Program-made: the position numbers and the translations under genes | The notes under the pieces: model-generated | Told to the model about the DNA's origin: nothing | Database searches by the model: none | The model's input: the letters and a program-made list of their open reading frames with translations, nothing else | Part shown: positions 12,201-26,978 of the stretch, piece after piece | How the letters are laid out: the number at the start of each line of letters is the position of its first letter | Numbering within the stretch: position 1 is the stretch's first letter | Assembly (NCBI GenBank): GCA_032622095.1 | Contig: CP136068.1 | Coordinates: 5,001,314 to 5,065,313, forward strand | Length of the DNA: 64,000 bases | From: Siphonodentalium dalli | Taxonomy: Eukaryota > Mollusca > Scaphopoda > Gadilida > Siphonodentaliidae | Reading direction: 5' to 3'

Positions 12201-15200
12201 AAAGTGTTATCCGTATCCAAATCAGATGAAATTTATACTATGCAATCTATGTCAGCCGCAAATCACAAAACTGGAAACAACTTTAAAATCCGTTGGAAAC
12301 TGACGAAGTTACGGGGCCTCAAACTTAGCAGTTTGTGCCAGGGGTTGATGTTTTCCCAATCCCGTCACCCAATTTCGAGGCAGGGGTGGGGTCACGTCCA
12401 AACACTTGAGATCAACCTACACATATTAGGACAACATATAATCACCATACTTCATATTTTCCGTCCATAAACTGCGATTCTTTCCACTCATGATTGATCC
12501 TATTATTATACTTCCATGGTGTAACCAAGGAAGTATATTGTTTTTCTACTGCGGCCGTTTTCTGTTTAATTGGAAATACTCAGAAACTAATGGGAGGAGG
12601 ACCGCGAAATCTCTAGCGAATGAAGGCATCTAAGGTCTACTAAAAATAATGGTATCCGGATGTTGGTCCAATATCTTTTAACAGAGTTATGGCCCTTTTT
12701 CGATTATTTTTCATTATTATTATTATTATTATTATACTACAGTATTTTTCAACGCCCAAATCTCGGAATGTATTAGTACTAGAAAACTCAAGTTTGGTAA
12801 GTATGTTGGGGTAAATGAGTTCTATGCCTTTGGCTCATAACGGATATTGTCCGCATTTACCCCGTGGAGTTATCTCCCTTTATATGAAAAAATGTCATTT
12901 TATTATCTCGGAAATTATAAGGAGCAGAGCATCGAAAATTGGACTGTATACACATCTCGATATGCCCTACTGCCCACGGGCTTCAGAACTTGTGTCCGCG
13001 CTTTCCCTGAGGAGTTACCGCCCATAGTTGGCAAACCTCTATTTGATTGTACTCTGTTGTCCTCTTGTATCATTCCAGATAACTGCATGTGGTTTTCATA
13101 GTCGTGTTGACCGTTGTCAGTTTAGTCAGAGAAGGAAATTTTGACAGGGTCGGACATATATTTTGACACTGGGGTGGGGGGCAAATTGTTTGCAAAATAA
13201 AATTTTGATTGACATTCATATATTTAAGTTTATGTATTTCCCGAACGAAAACAAACTCATACCGGAAAGGATTTTTGAAATCCGAGAAGAAATGCAAGAG
13301 TTACGGGCCCTCAAAGTTTGCAATTTGGGCCCATGTGCTTGATAACACATCTCCTCCGAAGATGTCGAAGTTTGGATGTCAGCTGATACGCCAACGTGTG
13401 CGGACGGAAGAGGGCACGCGGTGGGCCAAATTTTGCCAGTGTCGGTTCATTATTGTGGGTCTGGGGAGGGGTGGTCCGTGGTACCAATTTTTAATTCTTC
13501 TCGGAATCAGATGAAACTTGGAATATAACATCTGCAACATCAGCCGATCTAGAAACTGGACGAATTTCGAAAATCCATCGAAAACTAAAAGAATCGCGGG
13601 CCCTCAAACTTTGCAATTTTGGGCCCATGTGCTTGATAACACATCTCCTCCGAAGATATCGAACATAGGATGTCATCTGATACGAAAATGCGTACGGACT
13701 GGAGACGGCACGCGGTCGGCCAAATGTTGCCAGTGTCGGTTCATTATTGTGGGTCTGGGGAGGGGTGGTCCGTGGTGCCGAATTTTAATTCTTCTCGGAA
13801 TCAGATGAAACTTGGAATATAATATCTGCAACATCAGCCGATCTCGAAGCTGAACACAGATCGTAAATACGTTGGAAAATGGCGGAGATTTTGGCCGTAC
13901 AAGTTTGAATTTGGGCCCATATGCTTTCCAATAATCAAAGTGTTATCCGTATCCAAATCAGATGAAATTTATACTATGCAATCTATGTCAGCCGCAAATC
14001 ACAAAACTGGAAACAACTTTAAAATCCGTTGGAAACTGACGAAGTTACGGGGCCTCAAACTTAGCAGTTTGTGCCAGGGGTTGATGTTTTCCCAATCCCG
14101 TCACCCAATTTCGAGGCAGGGGTGGGGTCACGTCCAAACACTTGAGATCAACCTACACATATTAGGACAACATATAATCACCATACTTCATATTTTCCGT
14201 CCATAAACTGCGATTCTTTCCACTCATGATTGATCCTATTATTATACTTCCATGGTGTAACCAAGGAAGTATATTGTTTTTCTACTGCGGCCGTTTTCTG
14301 TTTAATTGGAAATACTCAGAAACTAATGGGAGGAGGACCGCGAAATCTCTAGCGAATGAAGGCATCTAAGGTCTACTAAAAATAATGGTATCCGGATGTT
14401 GGTCCAATATCTTTTAACAGAGTTATGGCCCTTTTTCGATTATTTTTCATTATTATTATTATTATTATTATACTACAGTATTTTTCAACGCCCAAATCTC
14501 GGAATGTATTAGTACTAGAAAACTCAAGTTTGGTAAGTATGTTGGGGTAAATGAGTTCTATGCCTTTGGCTCATAACGGATATTGTCCGCATTTACCCCG
14601 TGGAGTTATCTCCCTTTATATGAAAAAATGTCATTTTATTATCTCGGAAATTATAAGGAGCAGAGCATCGAAAATTGGACTGTATACACATCTCGATATG
14701 CCCTACTGCCCACGGGCTTCAGAACTTGTGTCCGCGCTTTCCCTGAGGAGTTACCGCCCATAGTTGGCAAACCTCTATTTGATTGTACTCTGTTGTCCTC
14801 TTGTATCATTCCAGATAACTGCATGTGGTTTTCATAGTCGTGTTGACCGTTGTCAGTTTAGTCAGAGAAGGAAATTTTGACAGGGTCGGACATATATTTT
14901 GACACTGGGGTGGGGGGCAAATTGTTTGCAAAATAAAATTTTGATTGACATTCATATATTTAAGTTTATGTATTTCCCGAACGAAAACAAACTCATACCG
15001 GAAAGGATTTTTGAAATCCGAGAAGAAATGCAAGAGTTACGGGCCCTCAAAGTTTGCAATTTGGGCCCATGTGCTTGATAACACATCTCCTCCGAAGATG
15101 TCGAAGTTTGGATGTCAGCTGATACGCCAACGTGTGCGGACGGAAGAGGGCACGCGGTGGGCCAAATTTTGCCAGTGTCGGTTCATTATTGTGGGTCTGG

Positions 15201-18200
15201 GGAGGGGTGGTCCGTGGTACCAATTTTAAATTCTTCTCGGAATCAGATGAAACTTGGAATATAACATCTGCAACATCAGCCGATCTAGAAACTGGACGAA
15301 TTTCGAAAATCCATCGAAAACTAAAAGAATCGCGGGCCCTCAAACTTTGCAATTTTGGGCCCATGTGCTTGATAACACATCTCCTCCGAAGATATCGAAC
15401 ATAGGATGTCATCTGATACGAAAATGCGTACGGACTGGAGACGGCACGCGGTCGGCCAAATGTTGCCAGTGTCGGTTCATTATTGTGGGTCTGGGGAGGG
15501 GTGGTCCGTGGTGCCGAATTTTAATTCTTCTCGGAATCAGATGAAACTTGGAATATAATATCTGCAACATCAGCCGATCTCGAAGCTGAACACAGATCGT
15601 AAATACGTTGGAAAATGGCGGAGATTTTGGCCGTACAAGTTTGAATTTGGGCCCATATGCTTTCCAATAATCAAAGTGTTATCCGTATCCAAATCAGATG
15701 AAATTTATACTATGCAATCTATGTCAGCCGCAAATCACAAAACTGGAAACAACTTTAAAATCCGTTGGAAACTGACGAAGTTACGGGGCCTCAAACTTAG
15801 CAGTTTGTGCCAGGGGTTGATGTTTTCCCAATCCCGTCACCCAATTTCGAGGCAGGGGTGGGGTCACGTCCAAACACTTGAGATCAACCTACACATATTA
15901 GGACAACATATAATCACCATACTTCATATTTTCCGTCCATAAACTGCGATTCTTTCCACTCATGATTGATCCTATTATTATACTTCCATGGTGTAACCAA
16001 GGAAGTATATTGTTTTTCTACTGCGGCCGTTTTCTGTTTAATTGGAAATACTCAGAAACTAATGGGAGGAGGACCGCGAAATCTCTAGCGAATGAAGGCA
16101 TCTAAGGTCTACTAAAAATAATGGTATCCGGATGTTGGTCCAATATCTTTTAACAGAGTTATGGCCCTTTTTCGATTATTTTTCATTATTATTATTATTA
16201 TTATTATACTACAGTATTTTTCAACGCCCAAATCTCGGAATGTATTAGTACTAGAAAACTCAAGTTTGGTAAGTATGTTGGGGTAAATGAGTTCTATGCC
16301 TTTGGCTCATAACGGATATTGTCCGCATTTACCCCGTGGAGTTATCTCCCTTTATATGAAAAAATGTCATTTTATTATCTCGGAAATTATAAGGAGCAGA
16401 GCATCGAAAATTGGACTGTATACACATCTCGATATGCCCTACTGCCCACGGGCTTCAGAACTTGTGTCCGCGCTTTCCCTGAGGAGTTACCGCCCATAGT
16501 TGGCAAACCTCTATTTGATTGTACTCTGTTGTCCTCTTGTATCATTCCAGATAACTGCATGTGGTTTTCATAGTCGTGTTGACCGTTGTCAGTTTAGTCA
16601 GAGAAGGAAATTTTGACAGGGTCGGACATATATTTTGACACTGGGGTGGGGGGCAAATTGTTTGCAAAATAAAATTTTGATTGACATTCATATATTTAAG
16701 TTTATGTATTTCCCGAACGAAAACAAACTCATACCGGAAAGGATTTTTGAAATCCGAGAAGAAATGCAAGAGTTACGGGCCCTCAAAGTTTGCAATTTGG
16801 GCCCATGTGCTTGATAACACATCTCCTCCGAAGATGTCGAAGTTTGGATGTCAGCTGATACGCCAACGTGTGCGGACGGAAGAGGGCACGCGGTGGGCCA
16901 AATTTTGCCAGTGTCGGTTCATTATTGTGGGTCTGGGGAGGGGTGGTCCGTGGTACCAATTTTTAATTCTTCTCGGAATCAGATGAAACTTGGAATATAA
17001 CATCTGCAACATCAGCCGATCTAGAAACTGGACGAATTTCGAAAATCCATCGAAAACTAAAAGAATCGCGGGCCCTCAAACTTTGCAATTTTGGGCCCAT
17101 GTGCTTGATAACACATCTCCTCCGAAGATATCGAACATAGGATGTCATCTGATACGAAAATGCGTACGGACTGGAGACGGCACGCGGTCGGCCAAATGTT
17201 GCCAGTGTCGGTTCATTATTGTGGGTCTGGGGAGGGGTGGTCCGTGGTGCCGAATTTTAATTCTTCTCGGAATCAGATGAAACTTGGAATATAATATCTG
17301 CAACATCAGCCGATCTCGAAGCTGAACACAGATCGTAAATACGTTGGAAAATGGCGGAGATTTTGGCCGTACAAGTTTGAATTTGGGCCCATATGCTTTC
17401 CAATAATCAAAGTGTTATCCGTATCCAAATCAGATGAAATTTATACTATGCAATCTATGTCAGCCGCAAATCACAAAACTGGAAACAACTTTAAAATCCG
17501 TTGGAAACTGACGAAGTTACGGGGCCTCAAACTTAGCAGTTTGTGCCAGGGGTTGATGTTTTCCCAATCCCGTCACCCAATTTCGAGGCAGGGGTGGGGT
17601 CACGTCCAAACACTTGAGATCAACCTACACATATTAGGACAACATATAATCACCATACTTCATATTTTCCGTCCATAAACTGCGATTCTTTCCACTCATG
17701 ATTGATCCTATTATTATACTTCCATGGTGTAACCAAGGAAGTATATTGTTTTTCTACTGCGGCCGTTTTCTGTTTAATTGGAAATACTCAGAAACTAATG
17801 GGAGGAGGACCGCGAAATCTCTAGCGAATGAAGGCATCTAAGGTCTACTAAAAATAATGGTATCCGGATGTTGGTCCAATATCTTTTAACAGAGTTATGG
17901 CCCTTTTTCGATTATTTTTCATTATTATTATTATTATTATTATACTACAGTATTTTTCAACGCCCAAATCTCGGAATGTATTAGTACTAGAAAACTCAAG
18001 TTTGGTAAGTATGTTGGGGTAAATGAGTTCTATGCCTTTGGCTCATAACGGATATTGTCCGCATTTACCCCGTGGAGTTATCTCCCTTTATATGAAAAAA
18101 TGTCATTTTATTATCTCGGAAATTATAAGGAGCAGAGCATCGAAAATTGGACTGTATACACATCTCGATATGCCCTACTGCCCACGGGCTTCAGAACTTG

Positions 18201-21200
18201 TGTCCGCGCTTTCCCTGAGGAGTTACCGCCCATAGTTGGCAAACCTCTATTTGATTGTACTCTGTTGTCCTCTTGTATCATTCCAGATAACTGCATGTGG
18301 TTTTCATAGTCGTGTTGACCGTTGTCAGTTTAGTCAGAGAAGGAAATTTTGACAGGGTCGGACATATATTTTGACACTGGGGTGGGGGGCAAATTGTTTG
18401 CAAAATAAAATTTTGATTGACATTCATATATTTAAGTTTATGTATTTCCCGAACGAAAACAAACTCATACCGGAAAGGATTTTTGAAATCCGAGAAGAAA
18501 TGCAAGAGTTACGGGCCCTCAAAGTTTGCAATTTGGGCCCATGTGCTTGATAACACATCTCCTCCGAAGATGTCGAAGTTTGGATGTCAGCTGATACGCC
18601 AACGTGTGCGGACGGAAGAGGGCACGCGGTGGGCCAAATTTTGCCAGTGTCGGTTCATTATTGTGGGTCTGGGGAGGGGTGGTCCGTGGTACCAATTTTA
18701 AATTCTTCTCGGAATCAGATGAAACTTGGAATATAACATCTGCAACATCAGCCGATCTAGAAACTGGACGAATTTCGAAAATCCATCGAAAACTAAAAGA
18801 ATCGCGGGCCCTCAAACTTTGCAATTTTGGGCCCATGTGCTTGATAACACATCTCCTCCGAAGATATCGAACATAGGATGTCATCTGATACGAAAATGCG
18901 TACGGACTGGAGACGGCACGCGGTCGGCCAAATGTTGCCAGTGTCGGTTCATTATTGTGGGTCTGGGGAGGGGTGGTCCGTGGTGCCGAATTTTAATTCT
19001 TCTCGGAATCAGATGAAACTTGGAATATAATATCTGCAACATCAGCCGATCTCGAAGCTGAACACAGATCGTAAATACGTTGGAAAATGGCGGAGATTTT
19101 GGCCGTACAAGTTTGAATTTGGGCCCATATGCTTTCCAATAATCAAAGTGTTATCCGTATCCAAATCAGATGAAATTTATACTATGCAATCTATGTCAGC
19201 CGCAAATCACAAAACTGGAAACAACTTTAAAATCCGTTGGAAACTGACGAAGTTACGGGGCCTCAAACTTAGCAGTTTGTGCCAGGGGTTGATGTTTTCC
19301 CAATCCCGTCACCCAATTTCGAGGCAGGGGTGGGGTCACGTCCAAACACTTGAGATCAACCTACACATATTAGGACAACATATAATCACCATACTTCATA
19401 TTTTCCGTCCATAAACTGCGATTCTTTCCACTCATGATTGATCCTATTATTATACTTCCATGGTGTAACCAAGGAAGTATATTGTTTTTCTACTGCGGCC
19501 GTTTTCTGTTTAATTGGAAATACTCAGAAACTAATGGGAGGAGGACCGCGAAATCTCTAGCGAATGAAGGCATCTAAGGTCTACTAAAAATAATGGTATC
19601 CGGATGTTGGTCCAATATCTTTTAACAGAGTTATGGCCCTTTTTCGATTATTTTTCATTATTATTATTATTATTATTATACTACAGTATTTTTCAACGCC
19701 CAAATCTCGGAATGTATTAGTACTAGAAAACTCAAGTTTGGTAAGTATGTTGGGGTAAATGAGTTCTATGCCTTTGGCTCATAACGGATATTGTCCGCAT
19801 TTACCCCGTGGAGTTATCTCCCTTTATATGAAAAAATGTCATTTTATTATCTCGGAAATTATAAGGAGCAGAGCATCGAAAATTGGACTGTATACACATC
19901 TCGATATGCCCTACTGCCCACGGGCTTCAGAACTTGTGTCCGCGCTTTCCCTGAGGAGTTACCGCCCATAGTTGGCAAACCTCTATTTGATTGTACTCTG
20001 TTGTCCTCTTGTATCATTCCAGATAACTGCATGTGGTTTTCATAGTCGTGTTGACCGTTGTCAGTTTAGTCAGAGAAGGAAATTTTGACAGGGTCGGACA
20101 TATATTTTGACACTGGGGTGGGGGGCAAATTGTTTGCAAAATAAAATTTTGATTGACATTCATATATTTAAGTTTATGTATTTCCCGAACGAAAACAAAC
20201 TCATACCGGAAAGGATTTTTGAAATCCGAGAAGAAATGCAAGAGTTACGGGCCCTCAAAGTTTGCAATTTGGGCCCATGTGCTTGATAACACATCTCCTC
20301 CGAAGATGTCGAAGTTTGGATGTCAGCTGATACGCCAACGTGTGCGGACGGAAGAGGGCACGCGGTGGGCCAAATTTTGCCAGTGTCGGTTCATTATTGT
20401 GGGTCTGGGGAGGGGTGGTCCGTGGTACCAATTTTTAATTCTTCTCGGAATCAGATGAAACTTGGAATATAACATCTGCAACATCAGCCGATCTAGAAAC
20501 TGGACGAATTTCGAAAATCCATCGAAAACTAAAAGAATCGCGGGCCCTCAAACTTTGCAATTTTGGGCCCATGTGCTTGATAACACATCTCCTCCGAAGA
20601 TATCGAACATAGGATGTCATCTGATACGAAAATGCGTACGGACTGGAGACGGCACGCGGTCGGCCAAATGTTGCCAGTGTCGGTTCATTATTGTGGGTCT
20701 GGGGAGGGGTGGTCCGTGGTGCCGAATTTTAATTCTTCTCGGAATCAGATGAAACTTGGAATATAATATCTGCAACATCAGCCGATCTCGAAGCTGAACA
20801 CAGATCGTAAATACGTTGGAAAATGGCGGAGATTTTGGCCGTACAAGTTTGAATTTGGGCCCATATGCTTTCCAATAATCAAAGTGTTATCCGTATCCAA
20901 ATCAGATGAAATTTATACTATGCAATCTATGTCAGCCGCAAATCACAAAACTGGAAACAACTTTAAAATCCGTTTTCAAACTGACGAAGTTACGGGGCCT
21001 CAAACTTAGCAGTTTGTGCCAGGGGTTGATGTTTTCCCAATCCCGTCACCCAATTTCGAGGCAGGGGTGGGGTCACGTCCAAACACTTGAGATCAACCTA
21101 CACATATTAGGACAACATATAATCACCATACTTCATATTTTCCGTCCATAAACTGCGATTCTTTCCACTCATGATTGATCCTATTATTATACTTCCATGG

Positions 21201-21625
21201 TGTAACCAAGGAAGTATATTGTTTTTCTACTGCGGCCGTTTTCTGTTTAATTGGAAATACTCAGAAACTAATGGGAGGAGGACCGCGAAATCTCTAGCGA
21301 ATGAAGGCATCTAAGGTCTACTAAAAATAATGGTATCCGGATGTTGGTCCAATATCTTTTAACAGAGTTATGGCCCTTTTTCGATTATTTTTCATTATTA
21401 TTATACTTCCATGGTGTAACCAAGGAAGTATATTGTTTTTCTACTGCGGCCGTTTTCTGTTTAATTGGAAATACTCAGAAACTAATGGGAGGAGGACCGC
21501 GAAATCTCTAGCGAATGAAGGCATCTAAGGTCTACTAAAAATAATGGTATCCGGATGTTGGTCCAATATCTTTTAACAGAGTTATGGCCCTTTTTCGATT
21601 ATTTTTCATTATTATTATTATTATT
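9262..21625 (+). repeat. Array block 4: seven type I units and a B-B doublet
   Basis: Units start at 9262, 10998, 12734, 14470, 16206, 17942 and 19678 with exact 1736-bp spacing; the last A ends at 21188 and is followed by B modules at 21189 and 21403. The units are almost base-for-base identical. Marker differences: the fourth and sixth units share a CCAATTTTAAATTC variant (about 15221 and 18693) where the others have CCAATTTTTAATTC, and the seventh has CGTTTTCAAAC (about 20972) where the others have CGTTGGAAAC. The block begins 14 bases after the CTAG of element D copy 1. Confidence 0.95.
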
Positions 21626-24600
21626 ATACTACAGTATTTTTCAACGCCCAAATCTCGGAATGTATTAGTACTAGAAAACTCAAGTTTGGTAAGTATGTTG
21701 GGGTAAATGAGTTCTATGCCTTTGGCTCATAACGGATATTGTCCGCATTTACCCCGTAGAGTTATCTCCCTTTATATGAAAAAATGTCATTTTATTATCT
21801 CGGAAATTATAAGGAGCAGAGCATCGAAAATTGGACTGTATACACATCTCGATATGCCCTACTGCCCACGGGCATCAGAACTTGTGTCCGCGCTTTTCCT
21901 GAGGAGTTACCGCCCATAGTTGGCAAACCTCTATTTGATTGTACTCTGTTGTCCTCTTGTATCATTCCAGATAACTGCATGTGGTTTTCATAGTCGTGTT
22001 GACCGTTGTCAGTTTAGTCAGAGAAGGAAATTTTGACAGGGTCAGACATATATTTTGACACTGGGGTGGGGGGCAAATTGTTTGCAAAATAAAATTTTGA
22101 TTGACATTCATATATTTAAGTTTATGTATTTCCCGAACGAAAACAAACTCATACCGGAAAGGATTTTTGAAATCCGAGAAGAAATGCAAGAGTTACGGGC
22201 CCTCAAAGTTTGCAATTTGGGCCCATGTGCTTGTCCTCACATCTCCTCCGAAGATATCGAACATAGGATATCATCTGATACGCCAACGTGTGCGGACGGA
22301 AGAGAGCACGCGGTGGGCCAAATTTTGCCAGTGTCTGTTCATTATTGTGGGTCTGGGGAGGGGTGGTCCGTGGTACCAATTTTTAATTCTTCTCGGAATC
22401 AGATGAAACTTGGAATATAACATCTGCAACATCAGCCGATCTAGAAACTGGAAGAATTTCGAAAATCCATCGAAAACTAAAAGAATCGCGGGCCCTCAAA
22501 CTTTGCAATTTTGGGCCCATGTGCTTGATAACACATCTCCTCCGAAGATATCGAACATAGGATGTCATCTGATACGAAAATGCGTACGGACTGGAGACGG
22601 CACGCGGTGGGCCAAATTTTGCCAGTGTCTGTTCATTATTGTGGGTCTGGGGAGGGGTGGTCCGTGGTGCCGAATTTTAATTCTTCTCGGAATCAGATGA
22701 AACTTGGAATATAATATCTGCAACATCAGCCGATCTCGAAGCTGAAGACAGATCGTAAATACGTTGGAAAATGGCGGAGATTTTGGCCGTACAAGTTTGA
22801 ATTTGGGCCCATATGCTTTCCAATAATCAAAGTGTTATCCGTCTCCAAATCAGATGAAATTTATACTATGCAATCTATGTCAGCCGCAAATCACAAAACT
22901 GGAAACAACTTTAAAATCCGTTGGAAACTGACGAAGTTACGGGGCCTCAAACTTAGCAGTTTGTGCCAGGGGTTGATGTTTTCCCAATCCCGTCACCCAA
23001 TTTCGAGGCAGGGGTGGGGTCACGTCCAAACACTTGAGATCAACCTACACATATTAGGACAACATATAATCACCATACTTCATATTTTCCGTCCATAAAC
23101 TGCGATTCTTTCCACTCATGATTGATCCTATTATTATACTTCCATGGTGTAACCAAGGAAGTATATTGTTTTTCTACTGCGGCCGTTTTCTGTTTAATTG
23201 GAAATACTCAGAAACTAATGGGAGGAGGACCGCGAAATCTCTAGCGAATGAAGGCATCTAAGGTCTACTAAAAATAATGGTATCCGGATGTTGGTCCAAT
23301 ATCTTTTAACAGAGTTATGGCCCTTTTTCGATTATTTTTCATTATTATTATTATTATTATACTACAGTATTTTTCAACGCCCAAATCTCGGAATGTATTA
23401 GTACTAGAAAACTCAAGTTTGGTAAGTATGTTGGGGTAAATGAGTTCTATGCCTTTGGCTCATAACGGATATTGTCCGCATTTACCCCGTAGAGTTATCT
23501 CCCTTTATATGAAAAAATGTCATTTTATTATCTCGGAAATTATAAGGAGCAGAGCATCGAAAATTGGACTGTATACACATCTCGATATGCCCTACTGCCC
23601 ACGGGCATCAGAACTTGTGTCCGCGCTTTCCCTGAGGAGTTACCGCCCATAGTTGGCAAACCTCTATTTGATTGTACTCTGTTGTCCTCTTGTATCATTC
23701 CAGATAACTGCATGTGGTTTTCATAGTCGTGTTGACCGTTGTCAGTTTAGTCAGAGAAGGAAATTTTGACAGGGTCAGACATATATTTTGACACTGGGGT
23801 GGGGGGCAAATTGTTTGCAAAATAAAATTTTGATTGACATTCATATATTTAAGTTTATGTATTTCCCGAACGAAAACAAACTCATACCGGAAAGGATTTT
23901 TGAAATCCGAGAAGAAATGCAAGAGTTACGGGCCCTCAAAGTTTGCAATTTGGGCCCATGTGCTTGTCCTCACATCTCCTCCGAAGATATCGAACATAGG
24001 ATATCATCTGATACGCCAACGTGTGCGGACGGAAGAGAGCACGCGGTGGGCCAAATTTTGCCAGTGTCTGTTCATTATTGTGGGTCTGGGGAGGGGTGGT
24101 CCGTGGTACCAATTTTTAATTCTTCTCGGAATCAGATGAAACTTGGAATATAACATCTGCAACATCAGCCGATCTAGAAACTGGAAGAATTTCGAAAATC
24201 CATCGAAAACTAAAAGAATCGCGGGCCCTCAAACTTTGCAATTTTGGGCCCATGTGCTTGATAACACATCTCCTCCGAAGATATCGAACATAGGATGTCA
24301 TCTGATACGAAAATGCGTACGGACTGGAGACGGCACGCGGTGGGCCAAATTTTGCCAGTGTCTGTTCATTATTGTGGGTCTGGGGAGGGGTGGTCCGTGG
24401 TGCCGAATTTTAATTCTTCTCGGAATCAGATGAAACTTGGAATATAATATCTGCAACATCAGCCGATCTCGAAGCTGAAGACAGATCGTAAATACGTTGG
24501 AAAATGGCGGAGATTTTGGCCGTACAAGTTTGAATTTGGGCCCATATGCTTTCCAATAATCAAAGTGTTATCCGTCTCCAAATCAGATGAAATTTATACT

Positions 24601-25721
24601 ATGCAATCTATGTCAGCCGCAAATCACAAAACTGGAAACAACTTTAAAATCCGTTGGAAACTGACGAAGTTACGGGGCCTCAAACTTAGCAGTTTGTGTC
24701 AGGGGTTGATGTTTTCCCAATCCCGTCACCCAATTTCGAGGCAGGGGTGGGGTCACGTCCAAACACTTGAGATCAACCTACACATATTAGGACAACATAT
24801 AATCACCATACTTCATATTTTCCGTCCATAAACTGCGATTCTTTCCACTCATGATTGATCCTATTATTATACTTCCATGGTGTAACCAAGGAAGTATATT
24901 GTTTTTCTACTGCGGCCGTTTTCTGTTTAATTGGAAATACTCAGAAACTAATGGGAGGAGGACCGCGAAATCTCTAGCGAATGAAGGCATCTAAGGTCTA
25001 CTAAAAATAATGGTATCCGGATGTTGGTCCAATATCTTTTAACAGAGTTATGGCCCTTTTTCGATTATTTTTCATTATTATTATTATTATTATACTACAG
25101 TATTTTTCAACGCCCAAATCTCGGAATGTATTAGTACTAGAAAACTCAAGTTTGGTAAGTATGTTGGGGTAAATGAGTTCTATGCCTTTGGCTCATAACG
25201 GATATTGTCCGCATTTACCCCGTAGAGTTATCTCCCTTTATATGAAAAAATGTCATTTTATTATCTCGGAAATTATAAGGAGCAGAGCATCGAAAATTGG
25301 ACTGTATACACATCTCGATATGCCCTACTGCCCACGAGCATCAGAACTTGTGTCCGCGCTTTCCCTGAGGAGTTACCGCCCATAGTTGGCAAACCTCTAT
25401 TTGATTGTACTCTGTTGTCCTCTTGTATCATTCCAGATAACTGCATGTGGTTTTCATAGTCGTGTTGACCGTTGTCAGTTTAGTCAGAGAAGGAAATTTT
25501 GACAGGGTCAGACATATATTTTGACACTGGGGTGGGGGGCAAATTGTTTGCAAAATAAAATTTTGATTGACATTCATATATTTAAGTTTATGTATTTCCC
25601 GAACGAAAACAAACTCATACCGGAAAGGATTTTTGAAATCCGAGAAGAAATGCAAGAGTTACGGGCCCTCAAAGTTTGCAATTTGGGCCCATGTGCTTGT
25701 CCTCACATCTCCTCCGAAGAT
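21626..25721 (+). repeat. Array block 5: type II units, last one truncated
   Basis: Full units 21626-23358 and 23359-25091 (1733 bp each, ATT6), then a unit from 25092 that breaks at 25721 after CTCCTCCGAAGAT inside the first 294-bp submodule. The break is sharp: the next base starts unrelated DNA. Exactly the same break recurs at 50796, so the two junctions derive from one event. Confidence 0.94.
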
Positions 25722-26520
25722 TCAGATTATGCTACACGCGAAACGGAGATGACTTTTGGGAAATCCAGAGTCCAAAACGGATCCAAATCGACCTGTCCCA
25801 GAAAAGTCGTTCATTTTGTTTTCACTTTTTGAAAAAGGCTCCAATATTTCAACCAAAACTTTTGGACTTAGAACATTATTTTTTTCTCAGTCAAATGAAA
25901 AGAGCTCTTCAAAATAATTCCGCTTATATATATAATATATATTATCTATATATACGCCACAAATTTGTCACTCCCCTCTCTCCTTCCTCCGGCTACCCCA
26001 TCCTCCGTGGGATGGAACCTACCTCCGATTCGAATACACCCGTCTTGCCGCGGGCCAGTCTCATTCCTCTACCAGAGAACTGATAGAACGCCCGTCGAAT
26101 TCCAACAATCATTTCCAGAGTGCTATATTGGTATGAGTTCATATCGGAGCCGTTATAAAGCAAATAACTTGGATTTTAATATAAACCCACCTATTCGTAA
26201 ATTGTGTAGCCCATGGTGTGTGGTAAATTATCATTTTATCGTGTATAGTGTGTCATGAGCTATCTGCGTGCGTGCATTTCACTTTTGTATTTTCTTTCGC
26301 ATCTTCAACGCACTGCATATCATATACAACCAAACAAAATACAAACATTACATTAATTTGATCACACAAGACTTCGTTATATGGTGTATATTTCTACTAA
26401 CGTAATGACGACGTATAGCCAATTATTCCATTTGCGATAACAACGATAAACACATAGAAACATGCAAACATCATCAGTTTCGTAAGATCAATTTGTATAT
26501 TGTTTATATTCTAGTTATTT
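25722..26520. other. Unassigned part of composite insertion
   Basis: About 800 bases with no array homology and no recognisable gene. It contains a TA-rich tract, then a C+T-rich tract (about 25972-26013), followed by AT-rich sequence. On the minus strand, CTCTGGTAGAGGAATGAG with TATTCGAATCGG further on loosely resembles tRNA promoter boxes, but too weakly to call. Confidence 0.4.
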
Positions 26521-26621
26521 ATCGAATATAAAAAGCATCTTTACATTATCTTTAGTTTGGTATTATTCGTATTTGATGATTAAAATACACCAAAACATGT
26601 TAAAAATAAAAAATAAAAAAA

Positions 26622-26705
26622 GATAATTTGACGGGATTCGAACTCACGTCGCAATAAAACACAAACTGAATGTTTGACGCTCTCTCCACTCGGCTACGCA
26701 CTGCG
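26622..26705 (-). ncRNA. tRNA-like Pol III unit (degenerate tRNA or SINE head), copy 1a
   Basis: On the minus strand the A-box-like TAGCCGAGTGG (26696-26686) is followed about 40 bases later by the B-box-like AGTTCGAATCC (26644-26634), and then by a run of seven T (26621-26615) that would serve as a Pol III terminator. The A box resembles Ser/Leu-type tRNAs. Acceptor-arm pairing fails, the T-stem has a mismatch and the D-stem pairs poorly, so I do not expect a functional tRNA. A tRNA-derived SINE head or tRNA pseudogene fits better. Confidence 0.5.
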
Positions 26706-26892
26706 CTGTTAATTTATAAGAAAATATATTAGTATTAAATATGTAGGCATATAACTGTGTATATTTAAACTTTATATCCAAACTGATTGAAATCGAATAT
26801 AAAAAGCATCTTTACATTATCTTTAGTTTGGTATTATTCGTATTTGATGATTAAAATACACCAAAACATGTTAAAAATAAAAAATAAAAAAA

Positions 26893-26978
26893 GATAATTT
26901 GACGGGATTCGAACTCACGTCGCAATAAAAACACAAACTGAAGGTTTGACGCTCTGACCACTCGACTACGCACTGCGC
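26893..26978 (-). ncRNA. tRNA-like Pol III unit, copy 1b
   Basis: Second member of the tandem pair. A box TAGTCGAGTGG (26968-26958), B box AGTTCGAATCC (26915-26905), T run just beyond. The middle part can form a CAAAC/GTTTG stem (over CTTCA), which copy 1a has as CAAAC with ATTCA. Because the pairing is kept, an anticodon-arm-like fold is possible, but no convincing anticodon can be read. Confidence 0.5.

Noticed and set aside
25990-26085. tRNA-like boxes on the minus strand (CTCTGGTAGAGG and TATTCGAATCGG)
   Set aside because: Only loose box matches, no cloverleaf pairing that I can trace and no T-run terminator close by.
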